From Actinomadura sp. GC306 (GTDB lineage Bacteria > Actinomycetota > Actinomycetes > Streptosporangiales > Streptosporangiaceae), in assembly GCF_004348665.1 (NCBI RefSeq), contig NZ_SMKM01000003.1, positions 1 through 64,000 on the forward strand: DNA of 64,000 bases, in the 5' to 3' direction. The notes under the pieces are model-generated. The model saw nothing but the letters and a program-made list of their open reading frames with translations, was not told the origin of the DNA and searched no databases. Numbering within the stretch: the first letter of the stretch is position 1; each line of letters begins with the position of its first letter. Shown piece after piece: positions 16,693 to 25,544 of this stretch. The position numbers and the translations under genes were made by a program.

Positions 16693-17679
16693 GTGAGCCA
16701 GTCGAACATCTCCCGCCGGCAGGTGCTGAAGACCGCCGGCGCCGCGACCGCCGCCGCCGCGCTCGGCGGCGCGGGCGTCATCGGATCCGCCACCGCAGCC
16801 CACGCGGCCGGCGACGGATTCGGCCTGCGCATCGTCGACCGCGACGAGCGCGACCCCCGCATGAAGTACTACCGCTTCGCCACCGACGCGATCGGCTGGA
16901 ACCCCGGGGTCAACGTCCTGCTCCCCGACGACTACGCGAGCGGGCGGCGCTACCCCGTCCTGTACCTCTTCCACGGCGGCGGCCTCAACGCGGACTTCAT
17001 CGACTTCGACCGATGGGGGATCCGGCACATCAGCGCGGGCAAGCGCCTCATCATCGTCATGCCCGACGGCGGGCACGCGGGCTGGTACTGCAACCCCGTC
17101 TCCTCGAACGTGGGCCCCCGCAACTGGGAGACGTTCCACATGGCCCAGCTCCTGCCCTGGGTCGACGCCAACTTCCGCACCTACGCCGAGTACGACGGGC
17201 GCGCCGTCTCCGGGTTCTCCATGGGCGGCTTCGGCGCGCTGAAGTACGCTGCCAAGTACTACGGCCACTTCGCCTCGGTCAGCTCCCACTCCGGCCCCGC
17301 GAGCCTGCGCCGCGACGCCGGCCTCGTCGTGCACTGGGCGAACATCAGCTCCGCCGCCGTCGACCTCGCCGGCGGCACCGTGTACGGGGCGCCGCTGTGG
17401 GACGAGGCAAGGGTCAGCGCGGACAACCCCGTGCAACGCGTCCCCAGCTACCACCACAAGCGGGTCTTCCTCGTCGCCGGCACCAGCCCCGACCCGGTGA
17501 GCTGGGCCGACTACGTCCAGGAGACCCAGGTGCTCGCCGGGCAGCGGGAGTTCCGCGCCCGCCTCGGCGACGCCGGGATCCCCCACGAGTGGCACGAATT
17601 GCCCGGCGGCCACGTCCTCCGCGAGAGCATGCTCCGCCGCGACCTGGACGGCGTCATCGCCCGCCTCCGCAAGGCGTGA
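16693..17679 (+). CDS. Tat-exported esterase (antigen 85/esterase D-like)
   Basis: The 328-residue protein begins with a twin-arginine signal, SRRQVLK followed by an alanine-rich hydrophobic stretch ending AHAAG, so it should be folded inside the cell and exported. The body is an alpha/beta hydrolase of the esterase D/antigen 85 family with YLFHGGG and the nucleophile elbow GFSMGG (Ser176). The C-terminal HEWHELPGGHV segment carries the likely catalytic His. The GTG start has an AGGAGG ribosome site 6 bp upstream. It is divergent from the ArsR-like regulator. The natural substrate is unknown. Confidence 0.88.
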   Translation: MSQSNISRRQVLKTAGAATAAAALGGAGVIGSATAAHAAGDGFGLRIVDRDERDPRMKYYRFATDAIGWNPGVNVLLPDDYASGRRYPVLYLFHGGGLNADFIDFDRWGIRHISAGKRLIIVMPDGGHAGWYCNPVSSNVGPRNWETFHMAQLLPWVDANFRTYAEYDGRAVSGFSMGGFGALKYAAKYYGHFASVSSHSGPASLRRDAGLVVHWANISSAAVDLAGGTVYGAPLWDEARVSADNPVQRVPSYHHKRVFLVAGTSPDPVSWADYVQETQVLAGQREFRARLGDAGIPHEWHELPGGHVLRESMLRRDLDGVIARLRKA

Positions 17680-17691
17680 CCTGACGACGGC

Positions 17692-17716
17692 CGGCGCCGG
17701 GGGTCACCCGGCGCCG
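17692..17716. terminator. Bidirectional hairpin between esterase and flavin reductase genes
   Basis: A 10-bp perfect stem (CGGCGCCGGG and its complement) with a 5-nt loop sits 12 bp after the esterase stop. It overlaps the last codons of the convergent flavin reductase gene. It is a probable terminator for the esterase transcript. Confidence 0.6.
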
Positions 17717-18204
17717 TGCCCGGGCTCCAGCTCGGGAAGCGAACGGAAGGTGAGCGGGGCGGCCTCGGTCCCGGCGGCCACTTCGAGCGGAGCCAGCAGG
17801 AACCCGACGTGGTCCCCGAGCTCGACCCGCTCCAGGATGCGGCCGACCATGTGGCGGTGGGCGCCGGCGAGCAGCGGCACGCCCTCGGGCCCCGGCCGCC
17901 AGGAGCAGCGGGCGAACTTGTCGACTTCGTCCCCGGTCTCCGAGCCGAACAGGGCCGCGAGTTCCAGCTGGTCGTCCTCCCGGCCGAGGACGTGCACCGC
18001 GAGGACCGTCGCCGCCTCCGCCGCCCGGTAGGTCCGGTTCTGCCGCGACAGGCACACCAGGAACCTGAACGGCTCGATGCTGGTCTGCGTGGTGAACCCC
18101 ACCAGGCAGCCCGCCGGCGTCCCGGTGCCGGGATCGACGGTGGTCACCACGAACATCGGGTAGTCGAACCCGGCGACGAACCCATCAGTCCCATCACTGT
18201 CCAC
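17704..18204 (-). CDS. Flavin reductase-like FMN-binding protein
   Basis: The 166-residue protein matches the flavin reductase-like split-barrel family: FVVTTVDPGTGTPAGCLVGF near residue 18, then SIEPFRFLVCLSRQNRTY, AVHVLGREDDQLELAALFG and a final HVGFLLAPL. Members bind FMN and either supply reduced flavin to a monooxygenase or act as small oxidoreductases. It is monocistronic here, with no obvious oxygenase partner adjacent. The luciferase-like proteins several kb away could use such a reductase, but that is speculation. Confidence 0.85.
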   Translation of the reverse strand: MDSDGTDGFVAGFDYPMFVVTTVDPGTGTPAGCLVGFTTQTSIEPFRFLVCLSRQNRTYRAAEAATVLAVHVLGREDDQLELAALFGSETGDEVDKFARCSWRPGPEGVPLLAGAHRHMVGRILERVELGDHVGFLLAPLEVAAGTEAAPLTFRSLPELEPGHGAG

Positions 18205-18307
18205 CCACGCAGCCTACGGCGATTTGCCCGCATATCGACCAGGCGCGAACCCGGACCCCGAGACCGGTGGACGGGAGCGCAGCGGCGACGGAGTACGGTA
18301 CTGCCCC

Positions 18308-19369
18308 GTGATCCCCAGCCGCGCCGGTGTCCGTCTCACCGCGGTGAAGCAGGCGGCGGCCACCCTCAACCCGGGCTACTTCGCCTTCGTCATGGGCACC
18401 GGCATCCTGTCGGTCGGGCTGAGCACCCACGGGCTGACCGCCCTCTCGGCGTTCCTGCTGTGGCTCGCCGTGGCCGGCTACGTCCTCCTCGTCATCCTGA
18501 CGATCTGGCGGATCATCGCCTTCCGCGGCCCGCTGAAGGCCGAGTTCTCCGACCCGCGCCGCGGCTTCGGGTTCTTCACGTTCGTCGCCGCCACCAACGT
18601 CCTCGGCACCCGCCTGGCCGCCGACGACCACCTGGGGACGGCGTTCGCGCTGCTCGTCACCGGCACCCTCGCCTGGCTCGTCCTCGGCTACGTGGTGCCG
18701 TGGACGGCGGTCCTCGGCCGCGCGGACCGCCCGGTCGTCGCCGGCGCGAACGGCACCTGGTTCATCTGGGTCGTCGCCAGCCAGTCCGTCGCGGTGCTCG
18801 CCGCCGCGCTGGAACCGGTGGCCGGGTTCGGCAGGCACGAGCTGTCGGTGCTCGCGGTGGGCTCCTGGTCGGTCGGGATGTTCCTCTACGCGGGAGTCGG
18901 CATGTTCGTCGCGGCCCGCATGCTCTGGTACCCGCTGCGCCCGGCCGACCTCACCCCGCCGTACTGGGTGGCGATGGGCGCCACCGCGATCACCGTCCTC
19001 GCCGGGGCCCGCATCGTCCAGATGGCCGACACCCCGATGGTCGCCGCCACCCGCGGCCTGATCGCCGGGACGTCGGTGGTGGTGTGGGCGTTCGGCACCT
19101 GGCTCATCCCGCCGCTGATCGCCGCGGGCTGGTGGCGGCACGTCGTCCACCGCGTCCCGCTGCGCTACGAGGCGACGCTGTGGAGCATCATCTTCCCCCT
19201 CGGCATGTACGGCGTCGCGGGCCACTACCTGGGCACGGCCGACGACCTGCCCATCGTCCGCGTGATCGGCGAGACCGAGATCTGGATCGCGCTCGCCGCC
19301 TGGACGGCGACCTTCACCGCCATGCTCGTCCACCTGGCGACCACCCTGACCCGCCCCCGCCCCGGCTGA
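18308..19369 (+). CDS. TDT-family (TehA/Mae1-like) membrane transporter
   Basis: The 353-residue protein is almost entirely hydrophobic, with about ten predicted membrane helices. It opens with NPGYFAFVMGTGILSVGL, the hallmark start of the tellurite-resistance/dicarboxylate transporter family. Members export or import C4-dicarboxylates, sulfite or anions; substrate and direction cannot be read here. The GTG start is chosen because it precedes the conserved N-terminus by about 20 residues. No adjacent partner gene is evident. Confidence 0.85.
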   Translation: MIPSRAGVRLTAVKQAAATLNPGYFAFVMGTGILSVGLSTHGLTALSAFLLWLAVAGYVLLVILTIWRIIAFRGPLKAEFSDPRRGFGFFTFVAATNVLGTRLAADDHLGTAFALLVTGTLAWLVLGYVVPWTAVLGRADRPVVAGANGTWFIWVVASQSVAVLAAALEPVAGFGRHELSVLAVGSWSVGMFLYAGVGMFVAARMLWYPLRPADLTPPYWVAMGATAITVLAGARIVQMADTPMVAATRGLIAGTSVVVWAFGTWLIPPLIAAGWWRHVVHRVPLRYEATLWSIIFPLGMYGVAGHYLGTADDLPIVRVIGETEIWIALAAWTATFTAMLVHLATTLTRPRPG

Positions 19370-19421
19370 GTGCGGGCGCCCGGCGCGCCCGTCTCACGGC
19401 GATGACCCAGAATGGGGGAGT

Positions 19422-19925
19422 ATGAGTCAACCGTGGGGGCCGCCCCCTCAGCAGCCTCCGCCCGGGGGATACGGGCACGGGTACGGTCCGCAGGGCCCTT
19501 ATCAGGGAGCGGGCCACGCCGGTGCCGGTCAAGGCCAGCTGGTGGTCGACATCAAGACCCATCCGCTGGCGTTCGTCTACCGCATCTGGTCGCCCGTGAT
19601 CACGCTGAACGGGTACCGCGTCCACGGCAGGTGGGGGCCCAACGCGCTCCCGCTCCCGGCCGGCCACCACCACCTGGCGGTGCACATCCCCTACCTGCTG
19701 CCGCCCGAGATCGGGCGCGCCGAGCTGACCGTGCCGGTGGAGCCGGGCCGGCAGGTGCATCTCGAATACCGCGCCCCGATGGGCGCCTTCATGCGGGGCG
19801 CACTCGGCCCGCCGCCGCAGAAGTGGCCCGGCCTCGTCCTCATGTACGTGTTCCTCGGCGTGATCCTGCTCCTCACAGTGCTGCTGACGGTCGTGCTCGT
19901 CGCCGCGACGGCGAGCGGGGGCTGA
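19422..19925 (+). CDS. Small C-terminally anchored membrane protein, copy 1
   Basis: This 167-residue protein of unknown function has a Pro/Gly/Gln-rich, disordered-looking N-terminus (about residues 1-38), a compact central domain (residues 39-125: LVVDIKTHPLAFVYRIW, then GHHHLAVHIPYLLPPEIG) and a single C-terminal membrane helix (about 139-163). A near-identical copy lies at 25035-25544; the DNA match starts about 22 bp before the ATG and ends about 8 bp after the stop. Each copy is followed by a small lipoprotein gene of a second paralogous pair, so the two proteins may work together at the envelope. Confidence 0.8.
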   Translation: MSQPWGPPPQQPPPGGYGHGYGPQGPYQGAGHAGAGQGQLVVDIKTHPLAFVYRIWSPVITLNGYRVHGRWGPNALPLPAGHHHLAVHIPYLLPPEIGRAELTVPVEPGRQVHLEYRAPMGAFMRGALGPPPQKWPGLVLMYVFLGVILLLTVLLTVVLVAATASGG

Positions 19926-20112
19926 CCGGCGGCCGAGAAAGCGGCCTTCCACGGCGCCCGCCACCCTTCCGGGGCGGGCGGGAAGGCTGGGCGACACAGC
20001 CTTTCGTAACAGGAGCAGCTAACCGGCTCGACTGTTCCTCAATTCTTCCTTGGCGAGGGAATGCCACTCAGCCTTTCCCTTTCGGCCTATGATCTTGTGG
20101 GGAGGGGCGCCT

Positions 20113-20622
20113 ATGAGTAATGCTTTTCTCCAGGGGGCGCGTCGGCTCGGCGCATCTGCGACGCTTTTTGTGCTGAGTGCGTTATGCGGCTGCTCGTGGG
20201 TGACGGCTGCGTCGTGCGAGGGGCGGGCGAGGCAGCCGCTGGACCAGTTGCAGGAGGCATTGCTTCCCTACCTCGACAAGTCGCACATCGCGTCGGTGGA
20301 CCGGCACGACGGATGCGACTCGGGTGATGGCCCCAGCGTTACCGTGGTCTTCCGGCCCCGGGTGAGCAGGGATGACGGCACGCGCGGGCTGGCGGGGTCG
20401 CCGTGGACCCGGTTGCCACGGCCCCAGGCGCGCGAATACGAGCATCGCATCGGAACCGTCGTCTACCTCAGAACCCGCGAGAACCGGCGGATGGTCCTGG
20501 TGGCCGAGGGGCCCACGAATGCCGATCCCGAAGCCGGCCTATGGGTGTACTTCGACGACTCCGAGGCGCGGGCCGGGTACAGCTCCCTGATGAACGCCTC
20601 TGGCTCGTCAGGTCTGGTGTGA
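20113..20622 (+). CDS. Small putative lipoprotein, copy 1
   Basis: This 169-residue protein of unknown function has an N-terminal signal ending LCGC, a plausible lipobox that would lipidate the second of the two cysteines; its paralog at 25940 has the cleaner lipobox VSGC. The mature part includes CEGRARQPLDQLQEA, SVDRHDGCDSGDG and REYEHRIGTVVYLRTREN, all conserved in the paralog. Three cysteines remain in the mature segment and could form disulfides. The ATG has GGGGAGGGG upstream and a TATGAT box lies about 20 bp before it. The final 15 residues have no counterpart in the paralog. Confidence 0.75.
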   Translation: MSNAFLQGARRLGASATLFVLSALCGCSWVTAASCEGRARQPLDQLQEALLPYLDKSHIASVDRHDGCDSGDGPSVTVVFRPRVSRDDGTRGLAGSPWTRLPRPQAREYEHRIGTVVYLRTRENRRMVLVAEGPTNADPEAGLWVYFDDSEARAGYSSLMNASGSSGLV

Positions 20623-20670
20623 CCAGAGCCGCGGCCAGGTGGGTGCGCAGGTAGAGGTGGTCGGCGTAAG

Positions 20671-20791
20671 AACTGCTCTCCTGTCGGCTTGGTGCGTTGG
20701 TGCGGGTGATGAGGAAGCCCGATGCGGTGGCGAGTATGTGGCTGTAGAGGTTGGCCGTCGTGCCGCCCGGTGAGACGGCCAGGAGTACGCG
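20671..20791 (-). pseudogene. Remnant of a BASS-family transporter with internal deletion
   Basis: On the minus strand this stretch encodes LLAVSPGGTTANLYSH joined directly to LATASGFLITRTNAPSRQE. In the intact BASS transporter at 35311-36195 the matching segments (LLAASPGGTTANLFSH and LATAFGFSITRTGTSGREE) are about 170 residues apart. There is no start codon context or complete domain. It is therefore the ends of a deleted second copy, between the lipoprotein and the amidotransferase genes. Confidence 0.75.
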
Positions 20792-20808
20792 TGGCGCCGT
20801 CCGCCGAT

Positions 20809-21678
20809 TCAGGTGGCCTGCTGCGATTCGGCCGCGTCCGGCCGCAGGTCCCCGAGGGTGAGCTGGTGGACGGGACGGTCCGGCAGGACGACGGTGCTGT
20901 CGATCCGCAGGTCGGCGCCTACGTGCAGCAGTTCGCCCGGCTGCAGGGGGCGCCAGCCGGGATGGTCGTCCATGCGTTCGCTCGCGATCACGACTGCCGG
21001 AGCATCGGCCAGGGAACTGGAGCGGACCCGCATGTGCCCGCCGGTGCCGCTGTGGTCCAGGTGCCGGTCGCCGTGGTGGCCGCCGTCCGGGCGGTCGAGG
21101 ACGTACAGCCGGTGGGTGTCGGGGTAACGCAGGGCCCATAGCTCGTCGGCGGTGATCAGGACGAGGTTGAGGGAGTAGACGGGGAGACGGCCGGCGATCC
21201 AGCGCGCGGCCTGCTCGATTCCTGCGGCCACGTCTCCGTCGTGGTGGCCGATCTCGCGGGTGATCAGGGCGAAGAAGCGTTCGGAGTCGGTGTCCCCCTG
21301 GACCAGGGAGCGGTCCTGCCCGAGGTGGTCGTCGAGTTCGTCGAGGCCCTCGATGACGCCGTTGTGGGCGAACAACCGGCCGTGCTGCTCGAAGGGATGG
21401 GTGTTCCGCGGCTGTAGGCCACCGGTCGACGCGTAGCGGACATGCGCCAGGAAGGTCATGGATTCGGCTTCCTCGGCCTGAGCCGCGAACGCACGGTCCT
21501 CGTAGGCTGCGAGCGGCGCTTTATGGACTCGCACGGAGCCGTCCGGGGCGAAGTAGCCCAGTCCGGCGCCGTCCGGGTCGCGGTGGCTCTGGACGCTGAG
21601 GCTGTCAGGGGCGTCCAGCAGCCAGAAGGTGGCGTGGGTCCGTTTCGGGGCGCTGCTCAGGCCGAACAGGCGGCACAT
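20809..21678 (-). CDS. Class II glutamine amidotransferase (YafJ/EgtC-like)
   Basis: This 289-residue protein begins MCRLFGLS, placing the N-terminal nucleophile Cys2 of Ntn-type glutamine amidotransferases at its processed N-terminus. Further family landmarks are HVRYASTGGLQPRNTHPF, the FAHNGVIEG motif and the GDTDSERFF segment that binds glutamine. It has no synthase domain, so it is a stand-alone amidotransferase or hydrolase of the YafJ/EgtC group. EgtC acts on gamma-glutamyl intermediates of ergothioneine synthesis, but no other egt gene is nearby. It lies 99 bp downstream of glutamate decarboxylase on the same strand. Confidence 0.88.
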   Translation of the reverse strand: MCRLFGLSSAPKRTHATFWLLDAPDSLSVQSHRDPDGAGLGYFAPDGSVRVHKAPLAAYEDRAFAAQAEEAESMTFLAHVRYASTGGLQPRNTHPFEQHGRLFAHNGVIEGLDELDDHLGQDRSLVQGDTDSERFFALITREIGHHDGDVAAGIEQAARWIAGRLPVYSLNLVLITADELWALRYPDTHRLYVLDRPDGGHHGDRHLDHSGTGGHMRVRSSSLADAPAVVIASERMDDHPGWRPLQPGELLHVGADLRIDSTVVLPDRPVHQLTLGDLRPDAAESQQAT

Positions 21679-21777
21679 CGGCTTCCTCCTTCGATCCGCC
21701 GTCTACGGGCGGCTGGTGACGGGCGCAGCGGGCCTGGAGGGCGACCGCGCCGGCCGGAGGTGCTCCAGACGGACGGT

Positions 21778-23199
21778 TCAGCGGCGGCCCCGGTTCTTGG
21801 TCTCCGCTCCGTGGGCGAAGCCGCCGGCGTCGCCCGCGTCGCGCTGCGGCTCCCGCTGCTCGCCCAACCTCGGCAGAACGCGGCGCAGGTCGTCCAGGAG
21901 CAGGTCGGCGAGGTCATGGCTGAAGCCGTTGCGGACCACCACCCGCAGGACGGCCAGGTCACCGCGGTTCTCGGGAAACGTATAGGCGGGCACCAGCCAG
22001 CCGTTCTCGCGCAGCGCGGCCGACACGTCGAAGACGGTGAAGGCGTCGATGCCGTCGCGGATCCGGAAGGCGAAGACGGGCGTCTCGGAGCCGTCGGTGA
22101 CCAGCTCGAACGGGTCCAGCCCGGCGATCTCGGTGGCCAGGCGGGTCGCGACGTCACGGCAGGTCCGCTGGACGCGGCGGTACCCGTCGAAGCCGAGCCG
22201 CAGGAAGTTGTAGTACTGGGCGACGATCTGCGCGCCGGGCCGGGAGAAGTTCAGCGCGAACGTCGGCATGTCGCCGCCGAGGTAGTTGACGTGGAAGACC
22301 AGGTCGTCGGGCAGTGCGTCCCGGTCTCGCCACAGCGCCCACCCGACGCCCGGCATGACCAGGCCGTACTTGTGGCCGGAGGTGTTGATCGACGCGACGC
22401 GCGGCAGCCGGAAGTCCCAGACCAGGTCCGGATCGAGGAACGGGGCGACCATGGCGCCGGACGCGCCGTCCACGTGCACGGGCACGTCCAGGCCGGTGCG
22501 CGCCTGGAGGTCGTCGAGCGCCGCGCAGATCTCGGCGACCGGCTCGTAGCTGCCGTCGAACGTGGAGCCGAGGACCGCGACGACGCCGATCGTGTTCTCG
22601 TCGCACAGCTCGACCGCCTCGCGGGCGTCCAGGTGGAAGCGGTCGCCCTCCATTGGCACGTACCGCGGCTCGACCTCGAAGTAGTCGGCGAACTTCTCCC
22701 AGCAGACCTGCACGTTGATCCCCATGACGAGGTTGGGCCGCTCGGCGGGCCGCCCCTCGGCCCGCCGCCGGTGCCGCCACCGCCGCTTGAGGGCCAGCCC
22801 GCCGAGCATCGCGGCCTCGCTCGAACCGGTGGTCGAGCAGCCCATGGTGTGCAGTGGGTCCTCGGCGTTCCAGAGCCGGGCCAGCATGTGCACGCACCGG
22901 GCCTCCAACTCGGCGGTCCGCGGGTACTCGTCCTTGTCGATCATGTTCTTCTCGGCGCACTCGGCCATCAGCCGCCCGGCCTCCGGCTCGGCCCAGGTGG
23001 TCACGAACGTCGCCAGGTTCTGCCGGGCGTTCCCGTCGAGCATGAGCTCGTCGCGGACGATCTGGTAGGCGGTGCCGGGCTCCATCTCCCCGTCCGGCAG
23101 CGCGTGGCGCGGGATTCGGATCGGTTCACGACTGAATATGGGATTGATCTGCAGATCTCGGGTTTCGCCGCCGCGATCACGCGTGTGGTGAACGGTCAC
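21778..23199 (-). CDS. gadB: Glutamate decarboxylase (PLP-dependent)
   Basis: This 473-residue group II decarboxylase converts glutamate to GABA, consuming a proton. It shows TTGSSEAAMLGG, the VHVDGASGAMVAPF motif (PLP-contacting Asp244) and the PLP lysine in TSGHKYG (Lys277). Length and N-terminus match bacterial GadA/GadB. I choose the GTG preceded by GGCGAGAGG; an upstream ATG would add 25 atypical residues. No glutamate/GABA antiporter gene is adjacent, so an acid-resistance role is not supported by context. The glutamine amidotransferase downstream could supply glutamate, but that link is only suggestive. Confidence 0.92.
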   Translation of the reverse strand: MTVHHTRDRGGETRDLQINPIFSREPIRIPRHALPDGEMEPGTAYQIVRDELMLDGNARQNLATFVTTWAEPEAGRLMAECAEKNMIDKDEYPRTAELEARCVHMLARLWNAEDPLHTMGCSTTGSSEAAMLGGLALKRRWRHRRRAEGRPAERPNLVMGINVQVCWEKFADYFEVEPRYVPMEGDRFHLDAREAVELCDENTIGVVAVLGSTFDGSYEPVAEICAALDDLQARTGLDVPVHVDGASGAMVAPFLDPDLVWDFRLPRVASINTSGHKYGLVMPGVGWALWRDRDALPDDLVFHVNYLGGDMPTFALNFSRPGAQIVAQYYNFLRLGFDGYRRVQRTCRDVATRLATEIAGLDPFELVTDGSETPVFAFRIRDGIDAFTVFDVSAALRENGWLVPAYTFPENRGDLAVLRVVVRNGFSHDLADLLLDDLRRVLPRLGEQREPQRDAGDAGGFAHGAETKNRGRR

Positions 23200-23544
23200 G
23201 TACCTCTCGCCTTCTTCCGGGCCGCACCGCCGCTTCGCCGTCACTTCGCCGCTTCCCGGTCCCGGAGACCGCAACCCTCCTGGTCAGCGGGGTGGGTGGC
23301 GGCTGGAGCGTCCCCTGACACCTGCGCGTAAGCTCCTGTTATGTAACTCCGTCCCGCCGTGCGAGCTCCGCGCGGACGGGCGGAGCGCACCGCGATCGGG
23401 ACGCTTGTCCGAGCGTCCGGTCGCACTCCCGGAGCGGAGGGCCTCGGCCCACGCCGCCGGCCGCACGACGCGCCGGCACCCCTGCCCAGTAGCGCGGCCA
23501 CGGCACGATCGGGCGCCGCCATCGCGAGTCGGAGGATTCGGCCT
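23200..23544. other. Divergent intergenic region, no gene seen
   Basis: These 345 bp separate the divergent glutamate decarboxylase and GAF-protein genes and must hold both promoters. A TTATGT hexamer at about 23338 and a GGAGGA ribosome site before 23545 are the only signals I can point to. No credible coding sequence is present. Confidence 0.5.
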
Positions 23545-24543
23545 GTGACGTCTCAGCCCCAAAGCCCGCCGAGGTCCCCGGCCACGCTGGTCGCCAAGGT
23601 CACCGCGCTGAACGAGATCGCCGACGAGCTCGCGGGCGAGTTCGATCCGTCGGCCGCGCTCGAATCCATCCTCGCCCGCTGCATTCGGCTGATGGCCTGC
23701 GACGCGGGATCGGTCTCCAGTGTCGACGAGGCCGCCTGGACCTACCGCAAGGTGGCCGACATCGGCGTCCAGTGCCAGTCGGGCCAGGTGTTCCCGCTCG
23801 ACGAGGGCATGACCGGTGAGGTCGTGAGGCGGCGGACCGCGGTGTGGTTCGACCGCTACGACGACGTCAGGGGCGGACATCTCGACGCCGCCGACCGCGA
23901 CGGCTTGGGAGCGACCATCGGCGTCCCGCTGGAATGGCGGGGGCGCGTCATCGGGGCGTGCGTGCTGTTCTCCCGCGATCCCCATCGCCGGTTCGGGCAC
24001 GACGACGCGCAGCTCCTGGGCATGTTCGCCCGCCACGCCGCGGTGGCGCTGGCCAACGCGACGATGCACGCCGCGATCGAGGAGCACACCCGGCACCGGG
24101 CCGCCGCGGCGGAGCGCCAGCGCGTTCTCGCCGAGCTGGGCGACCTCCTGGCGCAGGCTTTCCGGGAGGCCGTTCACGAGATAGACGCCGCGGAGGAGCG
24201 CAAGCCGGCCGACGCCGGCGGGGAGCTGGAATCCGTGCGGGCCGCTGTCCAGGCGGCGTTCTCCGGCATCACCGCCAAAGTCCACGAACTGGCTTTCGTG
24301 GCGGAGGACGAGCGGGACCTCGACACGCTCCTCCGCAGCGAACTGGCGACACTGGAGGACATCCGTTCGCTGCCCACCGAACTCGTGGTGTCCGGCGAAC
24401 CGGTGGCTCTCGAGCCCGCCGTCCTGCGCGACATCATGCGCGTCCTCCGCGAGGTGCTCGACAACATCGTCCGGCACGCCTCGGCGCGGAGCGTGCGGGT
24501 GCTGCTCGCCTACGCGGCTCGAACCTGCCGGACACCCGCCTGA
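23545..24543 (+). CDS. GAF-domain protein, truncated histidine-kinase relic
   Basis: This 332-residue protein has a GAF domain (about residues 25-180) with PLDEGMTGEVVRRRTAV and a helical linker. A degenerate dimerisation helix follows, in which the usual ELHD phospho-acceptor motif reads ELGD, so the histidine is missing. The protein then enters the first ATPase N-box (LREVLDNIVRHASARS) and stops after a few unrelated residues, without the G boxes. It therefore cannot autophosphorylate. It may be a decayed sensor kinase or a GAF-only sensor. The GTG start has GGAGGA upstream. Sequence after the break is unrelated (next entry). Confidence 0.75.
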   Translation: MTSQPQSPPRSPATLVAKVTALNEIADELAGEFDPSAALESILARCIRLMACDAGSVSSVDEAAWTYRKVADIGVQCQSGQVFPLDEGMTGEVVRRRTAVWFDRYDDVRGGHLDAADRDGLGATIGVPLEWRGRVIGACVLFSRDPHRRFGHDDAQLLGMFARHAAVALANATMHAAIEEHTRHRAAAAERQRVLAELGDLLAQAFREAVHEIDAAEERKPADAGGELESVRAAVQAAFSGITAKVHELAFVAEDERDLDTLLRSELATLEDIRSLPTELVVSGEPVALEPAVLRDIMRVLREVLDNIVRHASARSVRVLLAYAARTCRTPA

Positions 24544-25034
24544 TCCTCTGCTCGATGGAGGGCGACGACATGTTCCCCGACCTCACCCGCATGCTGACCG
24601 AACCCGAGTTCGCCTTGCTGCACCACAGAGTGCTCATCACGACCGACCCGGTGTACCTGTCCCGCTGGACGAGCACTCCTCAAGTGGTCAGCTACCAACG
24701 CCGCTTCATGTTGGCCGCCGCCGGGGCGGCGTGATGGAGTACAGGTCCGGGCGCGGGTCAGGAGCCGGGGGCTCGCGGCGGAGGAGGTAGGTGTCCATGA
24801 TCCAGCCCTTGCGGGCGCGGGCCTCTGCGCGGGCGGTGCGGATGCGGTCGATCACCGCTGTCCTTCCCCGGATCCCGCCGTCGCCGGCACGTCGCGCGGC
24901 CCGCGCCCGCCGCGCAGTCGCACGTTGCCCCGCGAGGTCAGTTCGATCACTCGCGGCCCAGCCCGCGGGCTTGTGTCACCTTGCGGACGCCCGGTGCCTC
25001 CCGGCGTTTCGGTGATGACGCACAATGGGGGAGT
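24544..25034. other. Scrambled intergenic region with gene fragments
   Basis: Immediately after the truncated kinase, a different plus-strand frame continues to about 24734 and encodes a segment that looks like a real protein C-terminus (TRLILCSMEGDDMFPDL, then VYLSRWTSTPQVVSYQRRF). I cannot assign its family. On the minus strand near 24720-24850 another orphan C-terminus reads GWIMDTYLLRREPPAPDPR. Neither has a start. The region looks like the junction of several deletions. Confidence 0.45.
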
Positions 25035-25544
25035 ATGAGTGAACCGTGGGGGCCGCCCCCTCAGCAACCTCCGCCCGGCGGATACGGGTACGGGCACGGC
25101 TACGGCCAGCAGGGTCCTTATCAGGGGATGGGCCACGCCGGTGCCGGTCAAGGCCAGTTGGTGGTCGACATCAAGAGCCATCCGCTCGCGTTCGTCTACC
25201 GCATCTGGTCGCCCGTGATCACGCTCAACGGGTACCGCGTCCACGGCAGGTGGGGGCCCAACGCGCTCCCGCTCCCGGCCGGGCACCACCACCTGGCGGT
25301 GCACATCCCCTACCTGCTGCCGCCCGAGATCGGGCGCGCCGAGGCGACCGTACCGGTGGAGCCGGGCCGGCAGGTGCATCTCGAATACCGTGCGCCGATG
25401 GCCGTCTTCGTGCGGGGCGCGCTCGGTCCGGTGCCGCAGAAGTGGCCCGGCCTCGCCCTCATGTACGCGTTCTTCGGCATGGTCTTGCTCCTCACGGTGC
25501 TGCTGACGGTCGTGCTCGTCGCCGCGACGGCGAGCACGGGCTGA
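25035..25544 (+). CDS. Small C-terminally anchored membrane protein, copy 2
   Basis: This 169-residue paralog of the protein at 19422-19925 has the same Pro/Gly-rich N-terminus, central domain and single C-terminal helix, with few substitutions and a two-residue insertion in the Gly/Tyr stretch. Conservation at the DNA level is high across the gene and about 20 bp upstream, including the GGGGGAG ribosome site and the sequence before it, then stops. This indicates a recent duplication or gene conversion. It is followed at 25940 by the paralog of the lipoprotein gene. Function unknown. Confidence 0.8.
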   Translation: MSEPWGPPPQQPPPGGYGYGHGYGQQGPYQGMGHAGAGQGQLVVDIKSHPLAFVYRIWSPVITLNGYRVHGRWGPNALPLPAGHHHLAVHIPYLLPPEIGRAEATVPVEPGRQVHLEYRAPMAVFVRGALGPVPQKWPGLALMYAFFGMVLLLTVLLTVVLVAATASTG

